Origin: Bretschneidera sinensis
Lineage: Eukaryota; Streptophyta; Magnoliopsida; Brassicales; Akaniaceae
Direction of reading: 5' to 3'
DNA length: 64,000 nucleotides
NCBI GenBank assembly: GCA_023935145.1
Contig: CM043702.1
Location: 102,023,088-102,087,087 of the forward strand
Shown here: positions 1 to 9,972 of the stretch, piece after piece
Layout of the letters: every line of letters starts with the position of its first letter
Position numbering within the stretch: position 1 is the first letter of the stretch
Position numbers and translations under genes: made by a program
The notes under the pieces: model-generated
What the model was told of the DNA's origin: nothing
Databases searched by the model: none
The model's input: only the letters and a program-made list of their open reading frames with translations

Positions 1-857
1 CCGTTTGAGTTTCCAGCAACTTCTTCCACACAACAAATTTATCAAAGGCATCTGATTTATTTCTAAGTAAATAAACTCACACTCTTCTTGAAGAATCATC
101 AATTAAAGACAAAAAGTAAAAGTTACCTCCCTGTGTTGGTGTTCTTGCTGGTCCCCAAAGGTCTGAATGAATGTAGTCAAGAATCCCCTTAGATTTGTGC
201 ACTCCGGTGTTGTAGCTGACTCGGTGTTGCTTCCCAAGAATGAAACTTTCACAGAAATCAAGTTTCTCTACTTTGTCACCACCAAGTAGACCATCCTCGC
301 TAAGAACTTGCAAGCCCTTTTCACTCATGTGTCCCAAGCGAGTGTGCCAAAGGGCTGCCCTATCCATCTCAGCCATCAAGCTTGCTGCTTGATCATTGAT
401 TTCTGTATCTCCAATCATCTCATAGAGTCCATCATTTCTTGCTGCCTTAATCACTACCAAAGATCCTTTGGCCACCTTGATCTTTCCTCCCTCTACTTTG
501 CATATATACCCCATGGAATCCATCTGCCCCAATAAGATCAAATTTCTCTTCAAATCTGGAAGATACCTCACATTTTGCAGCAGCCTTGTGACTCCATCAA
601 ACATCCTCAATTGGATGTCTCTGATCCCTCTCACTTGGCAAGAATTGTCATTCCCCAAGAAGACCCTTCTATCATTGATCTCCTTGAAATTCTTGAACCA
701 TTCTTTTTAAGGGCACATGTGATAAGTGCACCCGAAATCAAGAATCCACTTTTTGTTGCCTTGCCTCCTACTCACATTTGAGCACACAACAAGTGCATCA
801 TCTTATTGTTCTCCCTTGGCCACCGAAGCCTATCCATTGTTAGTATGGCATCTCCTC
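1..857 (-). pseudogene. A pol fragment: protease, GAG-pre-integrase and integrase N-terminus
   Basis: Minus-strand pol remnant. From right to left it reads a Copia protease region (the xHMCP-type segment near 700-760 is decayed), then an open stretch at 77-658. That stretch carries the GAG-pre-integrase zinc-binding module (LWHTRLGHMSEKGL with downstream C residues) and the first integrase motif, S-D-L-W-G-P followed by LIDDSSRR. In the family, this protease matures the polyprotein and integrase inserts the cDNA. The sequence continues beyond position 1, so the rest of the catalytic core is not visible. The same region in G (49718-50167) and D (26590-26880) is closely similar, which places the three in one family. 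Confidence 0.85.
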
Positions 858-1635
858 TTATCCTACATCTTCTTCTTGTAATCTTTCTTGAAATGGCCCT
901 CCTTGTTGCAGTAAAAGCATCTCCTTCCTCCTCCAAGTCTTGTCTTGGAATGAGATCTCCCATGGTTCTGCCCTCTACCTCTTGATTTCTCCCGGTAGTT
1001 GCTATGAGTGCTACTGCCATTCCGAGTTGCTGGCCTTCCTCTTATGAACAGCCCATCTCCAGTTGATGTCTCCTTCATCTTGGATTTGAAATTATGTGCC
1101 CTTATGGCATTGATCACAATCTCCTTTGTCAAAGTATCCCTTCCATACTCAATGGCATTAGTCAAGTTATCAAAGCAATCAGGAAGAGAATTTAACAAAA
1201 TAACAGCCAATTGTTCATCCAGAAAAGTAATGCTATAGCTATTCAAATCTTGAACTAGCTTGTTAAAGACATCAAGATTATCTTGCAACTCTTTACAAGG
1301 AACTATTTTAAAAGCAAAGATTCTTTTAAGAAGATAAATCTTGTTAGGGAGAGTTTTGGTAATAAATAACTCATCTAGTTTCTTCCATATGACAACCAGA
1401 TCTTCCAAGTCTCCGCACTCCCTTATGACGCTATCCGACATGTGCAAGAAAATGGTGTTGTATGCCATCTTCTTCATCTTGGTCCGCTGGTCCTCCATGA
1501 CACTTGTAGAAAAGCATCATATTCTCCAATAGCCAAGTCCACTTTCTGTTGCATTAGAACAGCCTTGATCTTCCGCTTCCAAAGGGCAAAGTCTCCCTTT
1601 CCATCAAACTTCTCAACACAAAAATTTGAAGCCAT
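858..1635 (-). pseudogene. A gag pseudogene (UBN2-type Copia gag)
   Basis: Minus-strand gag with its ATG at 1633-1635, product beginning MASNFCVEKFDGKGDFALW, the start shared with G and (as MGSNFGIERFDG) D. The capsid-like UBN2-type part runs to about 1050. A basic Gly/Arg/Ser-rich stretch and a zinc knuckle follow at about 860-910. The knuckle reads CFYCNKEGHFKKDY, so the last Cys of the CX2CX4HX4C pattern is replaced by Tyr; G keeps it. A single-base shift near 1500 separates the first 45 or so codons from the rest. Gag would form the particle and bind RNA. As read, it cannot be translated in one piece. Confidence 0.85.
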
Positions 1636-1910
1636 CTTTTCGGACAAGATCTCTGATTTAAGCACTACCCACAAATGCTTTCTTCTAAACCTCAAGAACA
1701 CAGATGGAAGATGGATCTTAACACCATTTGATGAATGCTAAATATTACATGTTTTAGCCCCTTAGTTTACATTTGTTGAGTTCTTAATTATGTTATTTCG
1801 TGCTATTTTATCTATTTTCTTTATTTTGTGTGTTTTTATAGGTTTTGGAATAAAATGAAGCAATGTAGAAACTTCAGGGCTTAAAGAGCAAAAGCTGAAG
1901 ATGCCTAGTG

Positions 1911-2190
1911 CGATCGAGCGCACAGGATATGCGATCGGTCGCACCTGTGCTCGACAGCACCAGACTTGCGATCGATCACAAGTGACTCGCACATCCCACA
2001 TAGGAAAGGAAACATTTGATACTGCATATTTATTATAGCGCACGGTAATGCGCTCAAGCACAATAGGGCTGCGATCGATCGCAGTTGACTCGAACATCCC
2101 ACATCGGATAGGAAGCACTTACAGCGCGCCTGACGAATTGCATCGCACCATGCTACGATCAACCGCACCAGACTTGTGATCGATCGCAAA
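1911..2190. promoter_or_regulatory. Palindrome cluster (GCGATCGATCGC family) in B 5' LTR
   Basis: Within about 280 bp upstream of the TATA box there are at least six copies or near-copies of a CpG-rich palindrome. The perfect 16-base form CTGCGATCGATCGCAG is at 2069-2084, and a near-perfect form TTGTGATCGATCGCAA is at 2174-2189. Others, such as TGCGATCGGTCGCA, have one or two changes. The surrounding DNA is AT-rich, so the clustering stands out. The position upstream of the promoter suggests protein-binding sites or hairpins, but that is inference. Confidence 0.6.
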
Positions 2191-2242
2191 GAGGCATTAT
2201 CCCACATCGAATTTACAGCTCATTGTACTCTGAGAATTCCCT

Positions 2243-2250
2243 TATATAAA
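2243..2250 (+). promoter_or_regulatory. TATA box of B 5' LTR
   Basis: TATATAAA lies in the middle of the LTR and is conserved in the 3' LTR at about 10520. Its place about 800 bp before the LTR end suits the U3/R promoter of an LTR retrotransposon. Confidence 0.6.
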
Positions 2251-3053
2251 CACTATCCCACCTCATTATTCAGTGTACAGTCTGGTGGATTTCTACTAGC
2301 ATTCTAGTAGATCTCCTAAAGACTTTTGCCACCACCGGGGGAAGTGCTGCCCAACAACGTGTGGAATTTCTCCCAATATACAGTCAGTTTTAATTTTTTT
2401 CAAGTTTTTAATGCTTAGCACTTTTTATTGTGAAATTTAGTTTCATGATGATGGGTGGCTAAAATCTTTAACTAAGGTTGAAGATGAAGTCTCGCCATTA
2501 TTTAGCATTATATTTTCAGATATGTTTATACAATTCTAATATGTTTAGTTTAAATGTTCTATTTCAATTGTTTGAGTAAATTCTTACAATTGATAGTTTT
2601 TAATTGTTCTGTTGGATATTCTGTGTGTTTCATCCGATGGATACATCGAATCCTTTTCAATTAAATTAGATTTCCTTTGTGATTTGTTAAAAGCGGATAC
2701 ATTGGATGCTTTTAGTTTAATTGGGATATTCGTTGTTTTTTGTTGGATTCATGGAATGTTAGATAGATTATTTTTTTATATAGAACATGAAGATATATGC
2801 ATTACTTTGGTTGGGTGGATTCTGAAACCTCAGTGTTTTCATCATTAGCTATTAAATCAATTTAGTTAGTTTAGTCTATATTTGTTTTGCAAAAATATAA
2901 TTCACAATTCGGAACTAGGTTACAATAAGGTTAGTTTAGATAAAAAGCTATTTTCACAACGCATTCCTTGTGGATTCGACCTCGCACTTGCACAACACTA
3001 TATTGCAAACGATTCGTGCGCTTGCGGGTAATTTAAAGCTCACAACAAGTTTT

Positions 3054-3071
3054 TGACGCTGTTGCCGAGGA
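3054..3071 (+). other. B primer-binding site (tRNA-Asp type)
   Basis: Six bases after the LTR, 15 of 18 positions match TGGCGCCGTTGCCGGGGA, the complement of the plant tRNA-Asp(GTC) 3' end. The three mismatches are G-to-A or C-to-T. This primer type is typical of Athila elements. Confidence 0.85.
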
Positions 3072-3215
3072 TTGTTTTTGTTTGTGAAATTTTTGTCTAA
3101 ATTGATTTTATTTTTTTACTAGTTTAGTTAGTATTTTTGTTTTATTTTTCTTTCTGTTTTATTTTATTTTGCTGCTTCTGCTAGTTAGTTTGTTTTACTA
3201 TTTTCTGTTTGGTGT

Positions 3216-4637
3216 ATGCTTGGTTGGAGATCCCTGAATTTAGAATTGACACCTTTAGATCCCAATTTAGGAAGAACTCTTAGGAGACAAAAAAAGTCAC
3301 TTGCTGAACAAGAGACAATTGAGATAGGAGAAAACTTGAGGAACCAAGAGCAACCTGGAGCATGGAACGTGGACTCCACCACGTCCCTGAGAGATTTGTT
3401 CGCACCAGTTACGACTAACTCATCTTCCTGCATCGTGTTGCCACCCACCAATGCTACCCATTTTGATTTAAAGCCACATGTCATCCAACTCCTACCCTTA
3501 TTTCATGGCTTAGATATTGAAAATCCTTACAGCCATGTAAAGAAGTTCAAAGATATTTGTGCCACATTCAAGTTCCAGAACTTCTCTGAGGAGTCAGTCC
3601 ATCTTAGACTTTTCCCTTTTTCTCTTCATGATAGAGCTAAGGCATGGTTGGATTCCAACACGTCCGGGTCTATTACATCTTAGGAAAATCTGCTGAGTAA
3701 ATTCTATAATAAATTTTTTCCAATGTATAGAGTGAATGAGTACCGAAAGGAGATTAGTTCTTTCACTCAGGAGGAGGATGAGAAGTTTTCTGAGAGTTGG
3801 GAGCGTTTTAAAGAGTTACTGATTAGATGCCCTCCACATGGATATGAGAAATGGAGACTTGTTCAGTTCTTCTACCAAAGGTTGACTCAACCCAACCATA
3901 GCATGATCGAGTCTATGAATGGGGGGGCATTCTTAAGTTTGACAGGGGATGAAGCATACAAGGCATTGGACAAGTTATCCGACAACTCGCAGCAGTGGGA
4001 TTTTTCAAGCTGTCGGTACAAGTCCATTCGTGCTCCTAGGAAAGAAGGCATCTATGAGATTAAGGAGGAGACTGACTTGAAGATAAAGATAGATGCTCTC
4101 ACCAAGAAAATTGACGCTCTCACTATGGGCAAGTCCATCAATGCTGCCAATACAATTAATGACGATTGTTGTTCCATCTGTGCTAGTCCTATGCATTTAG
4201 CATAGAATTGTCCATCTATGCCGGCTTTTGCCAAGTGTCCCACAGAACATGTAAACGCTTTTAATGACTATAGGAGGCAATCAGGTGGATCCTACTCTGA
4301 GACTTACAATCCAGGGTGGTGGAACCACCCTAATTTTTCATGGAAGCAGAACCAATCACTGAATCAGGGAGGAGCCCCTCATCATGCTCACAATCAATAC
4401 CCTCTTGGATTGCCTCCACCAATTACAAGTCATGGTCGCTCAGTCCATCCAGCACCAGCATCTGCTTACCATACTCCCACTCAAGCGCCAACGTCGGTTT
4501 AACAGTCATTGGAGGACACCTTCAAGGAGTTCATGAAGATGACCAGCCAATCCTTCAGCGAAGTGAGTAGTGCGACAATAGTAAACACCCAAGCGATTGC
4601 AAATCTAGAAAGTCAAATGGGGTAAATCGCAAGTCAC
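3216..4637 (+). pseudogene. B gag pseudogene
   Basis: Athila-type gag starting at ATG 3216 (MLGWRSLNLELTPLDPN). The retrotrans_gag capsid domain spans about 3490-4000, with the hallmark FPFSLHDRAKAWL near 3615 and a WxxFKELL stretch near 3800. A CCHC zinc knuckle lies at 4170-4211 (C-X2-C-X4-H-X4-C) and has a stop codon inside it. A Pro/Gln/His-rich segment and the SLEDTFKEFMKM motif follow near 4507. All parts are in one frame, interrupted by stops at 3681, 4203, 4500 and 4623. The last three look like CAG/CAA turned into TAG/TAA. Gag would build the particle and package RNA. The same start is seen in element C at 44344. Confidence 0.9.
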
Positions 4638-5639
4638 TTGGGTGAAACAGAAAAGGGAAAGTTCCCTAGTCAGCCCGTGACCAACCCGAAGAGACAATTT
4701 GTGATTGGAAATTCATCAACTTCTACGCACGGGGAGGAACAAGTGCAATCGATTGTCACATTAAGATCTGGGAGACAAGTGGACAATCGAGTGAAAGAGA
4801 GGCCTGCTATGCAGCAAGGGCAGGAAAGTGGCAACAAAGAGAAGAGAGATGCTAAGCCATCTACAGCCACTCCTACTTTGAATGACCCTCCTACGTCATT
4901 TGTACCTAAAACACCTTACCCTGAGAGATTACGAGCGCCCAAGAAAGGAGGGAAGTTTAAAGAAATTCTTGAGGTGTTCAAGCGAGTCCAAATCAATATT
5001 CCACTTTTGGACACCATCGAGCAAGTGCCATCATATGCCAAGTTCTTAAAGGACTTGATCACTATCAAGAGGAGGACGAATGTCCCGAAGAAGTCATTTT
5101 TGACTGAGCAGGTTAGCTCAATCCTTCAGTGCAAGCTGCAAATCAAGTATAAGGACCCAGGGTGTCCTACCATCTCTTGCATGATAGGAGTCAGCCAAAT
5201 TGAGAGGGTATTGGATTTAGGAGCCAGTGTGAATCTTCTACCTTATTCAGTCTATTTGCAGTTGGGGTTAGGAGAATTGAAGCCCACATCGACAACACTT
5301 CAATTGGTTGACAGGTCAGTGAAAATACCACGGGGAGTAGTTGAGGACGTTTTGATAAAGGTAGATCAGTTTTATTTCCCCGTGGATTTTATTGTGCTAG
5401 ATACAGAGCCGGTCCATAATATAGAGATTCAGATATCGGTGCTTCTAGGGCGACCATTCTTAGCCACGGCTAACGCCCTAATCAATTGTAGGACAGGGGT
5501 GATGAAGATTTCCTTCAGAAATATGACAGTGGAGTTGAATATTTTTGACATCACTAAGCAACCACTGGAATTTACTGAAGTGGGAAATATATGCTTAATA
5601 GAGGAGATTATTGAAGATACAGTGGATGAATCAAGCATG
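4638..5639 (+). pseudogene. B gag-pol linker and aspartic protease
   Basis: Continues the gag frame without a frameshift. After a linker with IVTLRSGRQVDN near 4755 and PYPERLRAPKKGGKFKEIL near 4915 comes the pepsin-like retroviral protease. Its active-site motif is D-L-G-A-S at 5214-5228, followed by NLLPYSVYLQLGL. A second conserved LGRPFLATANALI segment is near 5445. Athila proteases commonly read D-L-G rather than D-T-G or D-S-G. The enzyme would cut the Gag-Pol polyprotein inside the particle. This part has no stop, and the open stretch extends into RT at 6650. Confidence 0.85.
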
Positions 5640-7330
5640 GAGGACCCCCTGGAGGCATGCTTTGCTCAGTTTGGAGAGGATCTGGATTTGGATAAGTTAC
5701 TTGAGCAAGCAAATGCCATTTTAGAGTCTGCTCTTACGGAGAGTAGTGAGAAGGAAGAGACTAAAGAACTTGAGCCTCCTAAGAAGGAACTTAAACCTTT
5801 ACTGGATAATCTTCAGTATAAGTTCCTAGGTCCAGCAGAGTCTTTGCCTGTGATTATAGCTTCAGATTTGGTTGAGACTCAAGAGGAGAAATTATTAGAT
5901 GTTTTGAGAGAACACAAGGAAGCTATAGGCTGGACCATTGAGGATATTAAGGGAATCATCCCCTCGTTGGTAATGCACAAGATACATTTGGAGGAGAATG
6001 CCAAGCCATCGAGGGAGCCACAAATAAGGCTCAACCTAGCTATGCAAGAGGTTGTGAGGGCAGAAGTAATTAAGCTGTTAGATGCAGGGATCATTTATTC
6101 CATCTCTGATAGCAAATGGATGAGCCCGATTCAAGTCGTGCCCAAGCGAGCTAGATTAAAAGTAGTAAAGAATAAAGACGACGAGTCGGTACCAACTCGT
6201 GTTCAGTCAAGGTGGAGAGTGTGTATAGACTACTGCAAACTGAACACTGCCACAAGGAAGGATCATTTTCCACTCCCATTTATTGATCAGATGGTGGAGC
6301 ATTTGGTTGGGCACGAGTATTATTATTTTTTGGATGGTTATTCTGGATATAACCAGGTCCCTATGGACCCCGAAGATCAGGAGAAGACAACATTTACCTG
6401 TCCTTTTGGGACATTCGCCTACCGTCGCATGCCTTTTGGGTTATGCAATGCACCTGCTACTTTTCAGCGGTGCAAGGTCAGCATATTCTCTGATATGGTG
6501 GAGCATTCTTTAGAGATTTTCATTGATGACTTCTCCGTCTTTGGTTCAACATTTGAGGAGTGTCTGCACCATCTCACTTTGGTTTTACTACGGTGCAAGG
6601 AGAAGAACCTGGTGCTTAATTGGGAGAAGTGCCATTTTAGGGTCAAGTAAGGTATTGTACTGGGGCACGTCATATCCCATCGGGGGATTGAGGTAGACAA
6701 AGCGAAGGTGGACCTGATTTTCAACCTTCCACCCCCACGTACAGTGAAAGAGGTTCGATCTTTTCTGGGCCATGCAGGATTCTACAGGCGATTTATCCAA
6801 AATTTCAGGAAGATCACCTGGCCCTTGTGCAAGTTATTAATGAAGGATGCCCCATTTGTATTTGATGAAGATTGTAAGAAAGCATTTAGGGATCTGAAGA
6901 AGATTCTGACGTCCACACCCATTATTTAACCACCCAACTGGGGTGTGCCTTTTGAAATTATGTGTGACGCATCAGACTATGCTGTTGGAGTTGTTTTAGG
7001 GTAGTGTGTTGACAAACTTCCCCATGTTATCTATTATGCAAGTCGAACTCTAAATGACGCACAACTCAATTACTCTACCATTGAGAAGGAGTTGCTAGCA
7101 GTCGTTTTGCGTTAGACAAGTTCAGATCCTACTTGTTAGGATCTAAAGTAATTATCTACTCGGACCATGCAGCATTGAAGTATCTTTTCTCTAAAAAAGA
7201 TGCTAAATCTCGTCTTATCCGACGGATCTTGCTACTTCAAGAGTTCGACATAGAGATACGGGATAAGAAAGGTTCCGAAAATGTGGTGGCGGACCATTTG
7301 TCTAGATTGATTGTGGATTTCACTGAGGTC
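5640..7330 (+). pseudogene. B reverse transcriptase and RNase H
   Basis: A connector with ELKPLLDNLQYKFLGP leads into RT, which starts near 6040 (VIKLLDAGIIY) and includes FLDGYSGYNQV and MPFGLCNAPATFQR. The catalytic YxDD-type box reads F-I-D-D at 6519-6530, and FLGHAGFYRRFI follows near 6760. RNase H begins with EIMCDASDYAVG near 6955 and includes ELLAVV and the DHAALKYL segment near 7160. Stops lie at 6648, 6927 and about 7003. One base is missing near 7107 in the run of T, shifting the frame. RT copies RNA into cDNA and RNase H removes the template; here both are broken but easily recognised. Confidence 0.92.
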
Positions 7331-8688
7331 GCCACTCCCATTTTTGAGACCTTTCCTGATGAGCAATTGATGCACATCGCTCACAATCTCGCGCCATGGT
7401 TTGCTGATATAGTGAACTACTTGTCACCGGTCAAATGCCTTTGCATTGGGGGCGACAAGATAAATCAAAGTTTTTGGCCATGGTAAAACATTTTTTCTGG
7501 GATGATCCTTACCTGTTCAAGTATTGTCCTGATCAGATCATTAGAAGGTGTATTCCTGAGGATGACCAATCTAATGTCATCGCCTTCTGTCATGATCATG
7601 CTTGTGGAGGCCATTTCAGTGCTAAAAAGACCGCTGCAAAGATTTCGTAGTGCGGATTTTATTGGACTACCCTGTTCCGAGACTCTCACACTTACTGTGT
7701 ATCTTGTGAGCGTTGCCAAAAGCTAGGGAGTATTTCTAGGAGGAATATGATGCCCCTCAACCCCATTCTGATTGTTGAGATTTTTGATGTGTGGGGAATT
7801 GATTTTTTGGGACCTTTCCCAAACTTCTTTGGCTATCTATACATTCTAGTTGCTATGGACTATCTGTCCAAATGGGTGGAAGCAGTTGCATGCAAGACCA
7901 ATGACTATAGAGTTGTGGTCCAATTTTTGAAGAGCAATATCTTTGCTCGTTTTGGTATGCCTCGAGCAATTATAAGTGATGGAGGTAAGCACGTTTGCAA
8001 TAGGATTTTTGAGCAGTTGATGAAGAAGTATTTCATCACACACAAAGTTGCCACCCCGTATCACCCACAGACGAGTGGACAAGTGGAAATTTCCAATCGC
8101 GAGATTAAGCACATTTTGGAGAAAACTGTGAACCCTAATAGAAAGGACTGGTCTCTGCGATTGACTGATGCACTGTGGGCATATCGAACGGCATTCAAGA
8201 CGCCAATTGGCATGTCTCCATACCGTATTGTGTATGGAAAAGTCTATCACCTTCCAGTCGAATTAGAGCATAGAGCCTATTGGGCTATCAAACAGCTGAA
8301 CTTTAACCTTTTGAAGGCTGGATCCCAAAGGAAGCTCCAACTCAATGAATTAGAAGAGTTGCAAAATGATGCATATGAGTGTGCATAGTCATACAAAGCA
8401 CAAATGAAGAAGACTCATGACCAAAACATTTTGAGACGAGCTTTCGAGCCAGGTCAAAAAGTTCTTCTTTACAACTCATGCCTGCATCTTTTCCCAGGCA
8501 AGCTCAAGTCTCGATGGACCGGCCCCTTTATTATTCGGTTAGTTTTTCCTCATGGGGCTATCGAGATTGAGGATCCAAAGAATGGTAACACTTTCAAGGT
8601 AAATGGGCAGAGGCTAAAACCATTCTTGGAGTTGAGGAGCCTAGACATTGAGAAAATATTGTTGACGGATCCTATTTACTCAGATTGA
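7331..8688 (+). pseudogene. B integrase
   Basis: After a frameshift near 7430, integrase runs in one frame with stops at 7648 and 8386. An H2C2 zinc-binding region lies at about 7590-7725 (ending [11 protein letters not shown]). In the catalytic core the Asp residues are at 7801 and 7978 and the Glu at 8086; the last two are 35 residues apart, the D-35-E spacing of integrases. A C-terminal GPY/F module (RWTGPFII) is near 8515. There is no chromodomain and the frame ends at 8688. Integrase joins cDNA to host DNA. All three catalytic residues are kept although the gene is interrupted. Confidence 0.92.
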
Positions 8689-9956
8689 GGGTCATCTACT
8701 AAGGAGAGTCTGGCTGAAGACTTTAAACTTAGCGCTCATGGAAGGCACTCCACAGCTTATCTTTTTATTTGCTTATTATTTTACATATTTATGCTTAATG
8801 TTTGTTTCCAGTATTTTTTGTTTTCTAGTCTTTATTTTTCAGGGACAACATGTACTGCAGATCAAGTTTGGGGGTATACTATGAGCCATACCAGTCTAGA
8901 TAGTTCTCCATATCCCAGGTCAACTCTTTCCATATTATTCACACATTGGGGTCAATGTGTAATTTAAGTTTGGGGGTATGGAAGACACATTACACACACT
9001 TTGTCCTAATTTGTAGTTGTTTTTTTTAATGCATGCTCATGTTATTTTGAAATTTTGGTTGATCTAAACAATTTATGTGATATGATTCATTGGTGAGCTT
9101 AAATTTTGGAACACATAATCTGTTGATAAAGTTTTAAAATTTAGTTACTTACTTGAGGCATTTGAGAATTCACATGTTTGATCTCGAATCTAACACGAGC
9201 ACATTAGTACGCATTATGTGAGGTATGACATGTGATTTTAATGTGTACATTTCTGTCTTAACTGAAACTGGATGACTTGTTGGATTAACACTTTGGCATA
9301 TATATTAAATATATATATATATATATATGAAAATGATGATCATAAATAAACTTTCCACTGATTAACTAGACCTCTTGCCTCAGTAAGCAGTGAGTGTTCA
9401 CGTCAAAAGGTTGGAATTTTGTTTAATAGCATTATGGCCAGTTTAATTTCATAGCCTTTTTTACTCGAATTAGTAAGTCCTAAGGGGTGTCTGTACACCT
9501 AATGCCCTAAAACCATCTGGTTTGGGAGTCATTGACTCAACACTCGCTACATGGGTCAATTAGAAAGCTTCAGGAAACTAAACATAACAGAGCCTTACAA
9601 AAAGAGAAGAAAATAAAAACCATGCCATTTTCGTTCATTCTGATGGGAAATGCGGTGGATCTTGAGACATAGAGACCTTACACATTGGACTCATTCAGAA
9701 GCTTCATTTTTATTTGCTAATTCACTTTACACTGAGTCAAACTTATGATGCATTAGCCTGCCTTTTGTAAGTAATTAGATTTTAACATTTTTGTTCATTA
9801 CGAAGATGGGTTATCTTTTTAAACTTACACAAGAATCATTATCATGATGGTGTGTGCTCCTAAAATCTTTGGATACCATGAGTTTTGAACTTATCTTTAT
9901 ATTCTTTGTTTTTCATTTAGTTTTCAGTTTCGTATTGCTACGGGACTAGCAATATG
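8689..9956 (+). other. B 3' UTR with extra purine-tract motifs and an AT microsatellite
   Basis: About 1.27 kb without a gene between integrase and the 3' LTR. It holds two extra copies of the AAGTTTGGGGGTAT motif (about 8864-8877 and 8965-8979) besides the true one at 9958. An AT dinucleotide run lies at about 9297-9328. A block near 9340-9420 (GTGAACACTCACTGCTTAC on the minus strand) recurs as tandem copies in C and H. Confidence 0.8.
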
Positions 9957-9972
9957 TAAGTTTGGGGGTATT
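9957..9972 (+). other. B polypurine tract
   Basis: AAGTTTGGGGGTATT directly precedes the 3' LTR start at 9973. This is where plus-strand DNA synthesis is primed. Confidence 0.8.

Larger units (their letters stand above)
1729..3047 (+). repeat. B 5' LTR
   Basis: A 1319-bp LTR beginning TGATGAATGCTAAATATTAC and ending CTCACAACA, paired with 9973-11293. It holds a palindrome-rich block (1911-2190) and a TATA box (2243-2250). It also has a 28-bp segment near 2284-2311, absent from the 3' LTR, that contains a 7-bp perfect stem with a 4-base loop (2293-2310). The region 2600-2860 lies in the transcribed downstream half; a short open frame there looks incidental. Confidence 0.95.

Noticed and set aside
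2612..2848. 78-codon open frame in B's 5' LTR
   Set aside because: The 3' LTR copy has a different, broken frame; no domain is seen.
3054..3071. tRNA-gene fragments at primer sites
   Set aside because: Only the 18-base complement is present next to the LTRs; no cloverleaf sequence follows.
5214..5228. Protease D-L-G in place of D-T-G as a novel change
   Set aside because: F has the same D-L-G at 34385, and Athila-type proteases commonly carry it, so it is a lineage trait.
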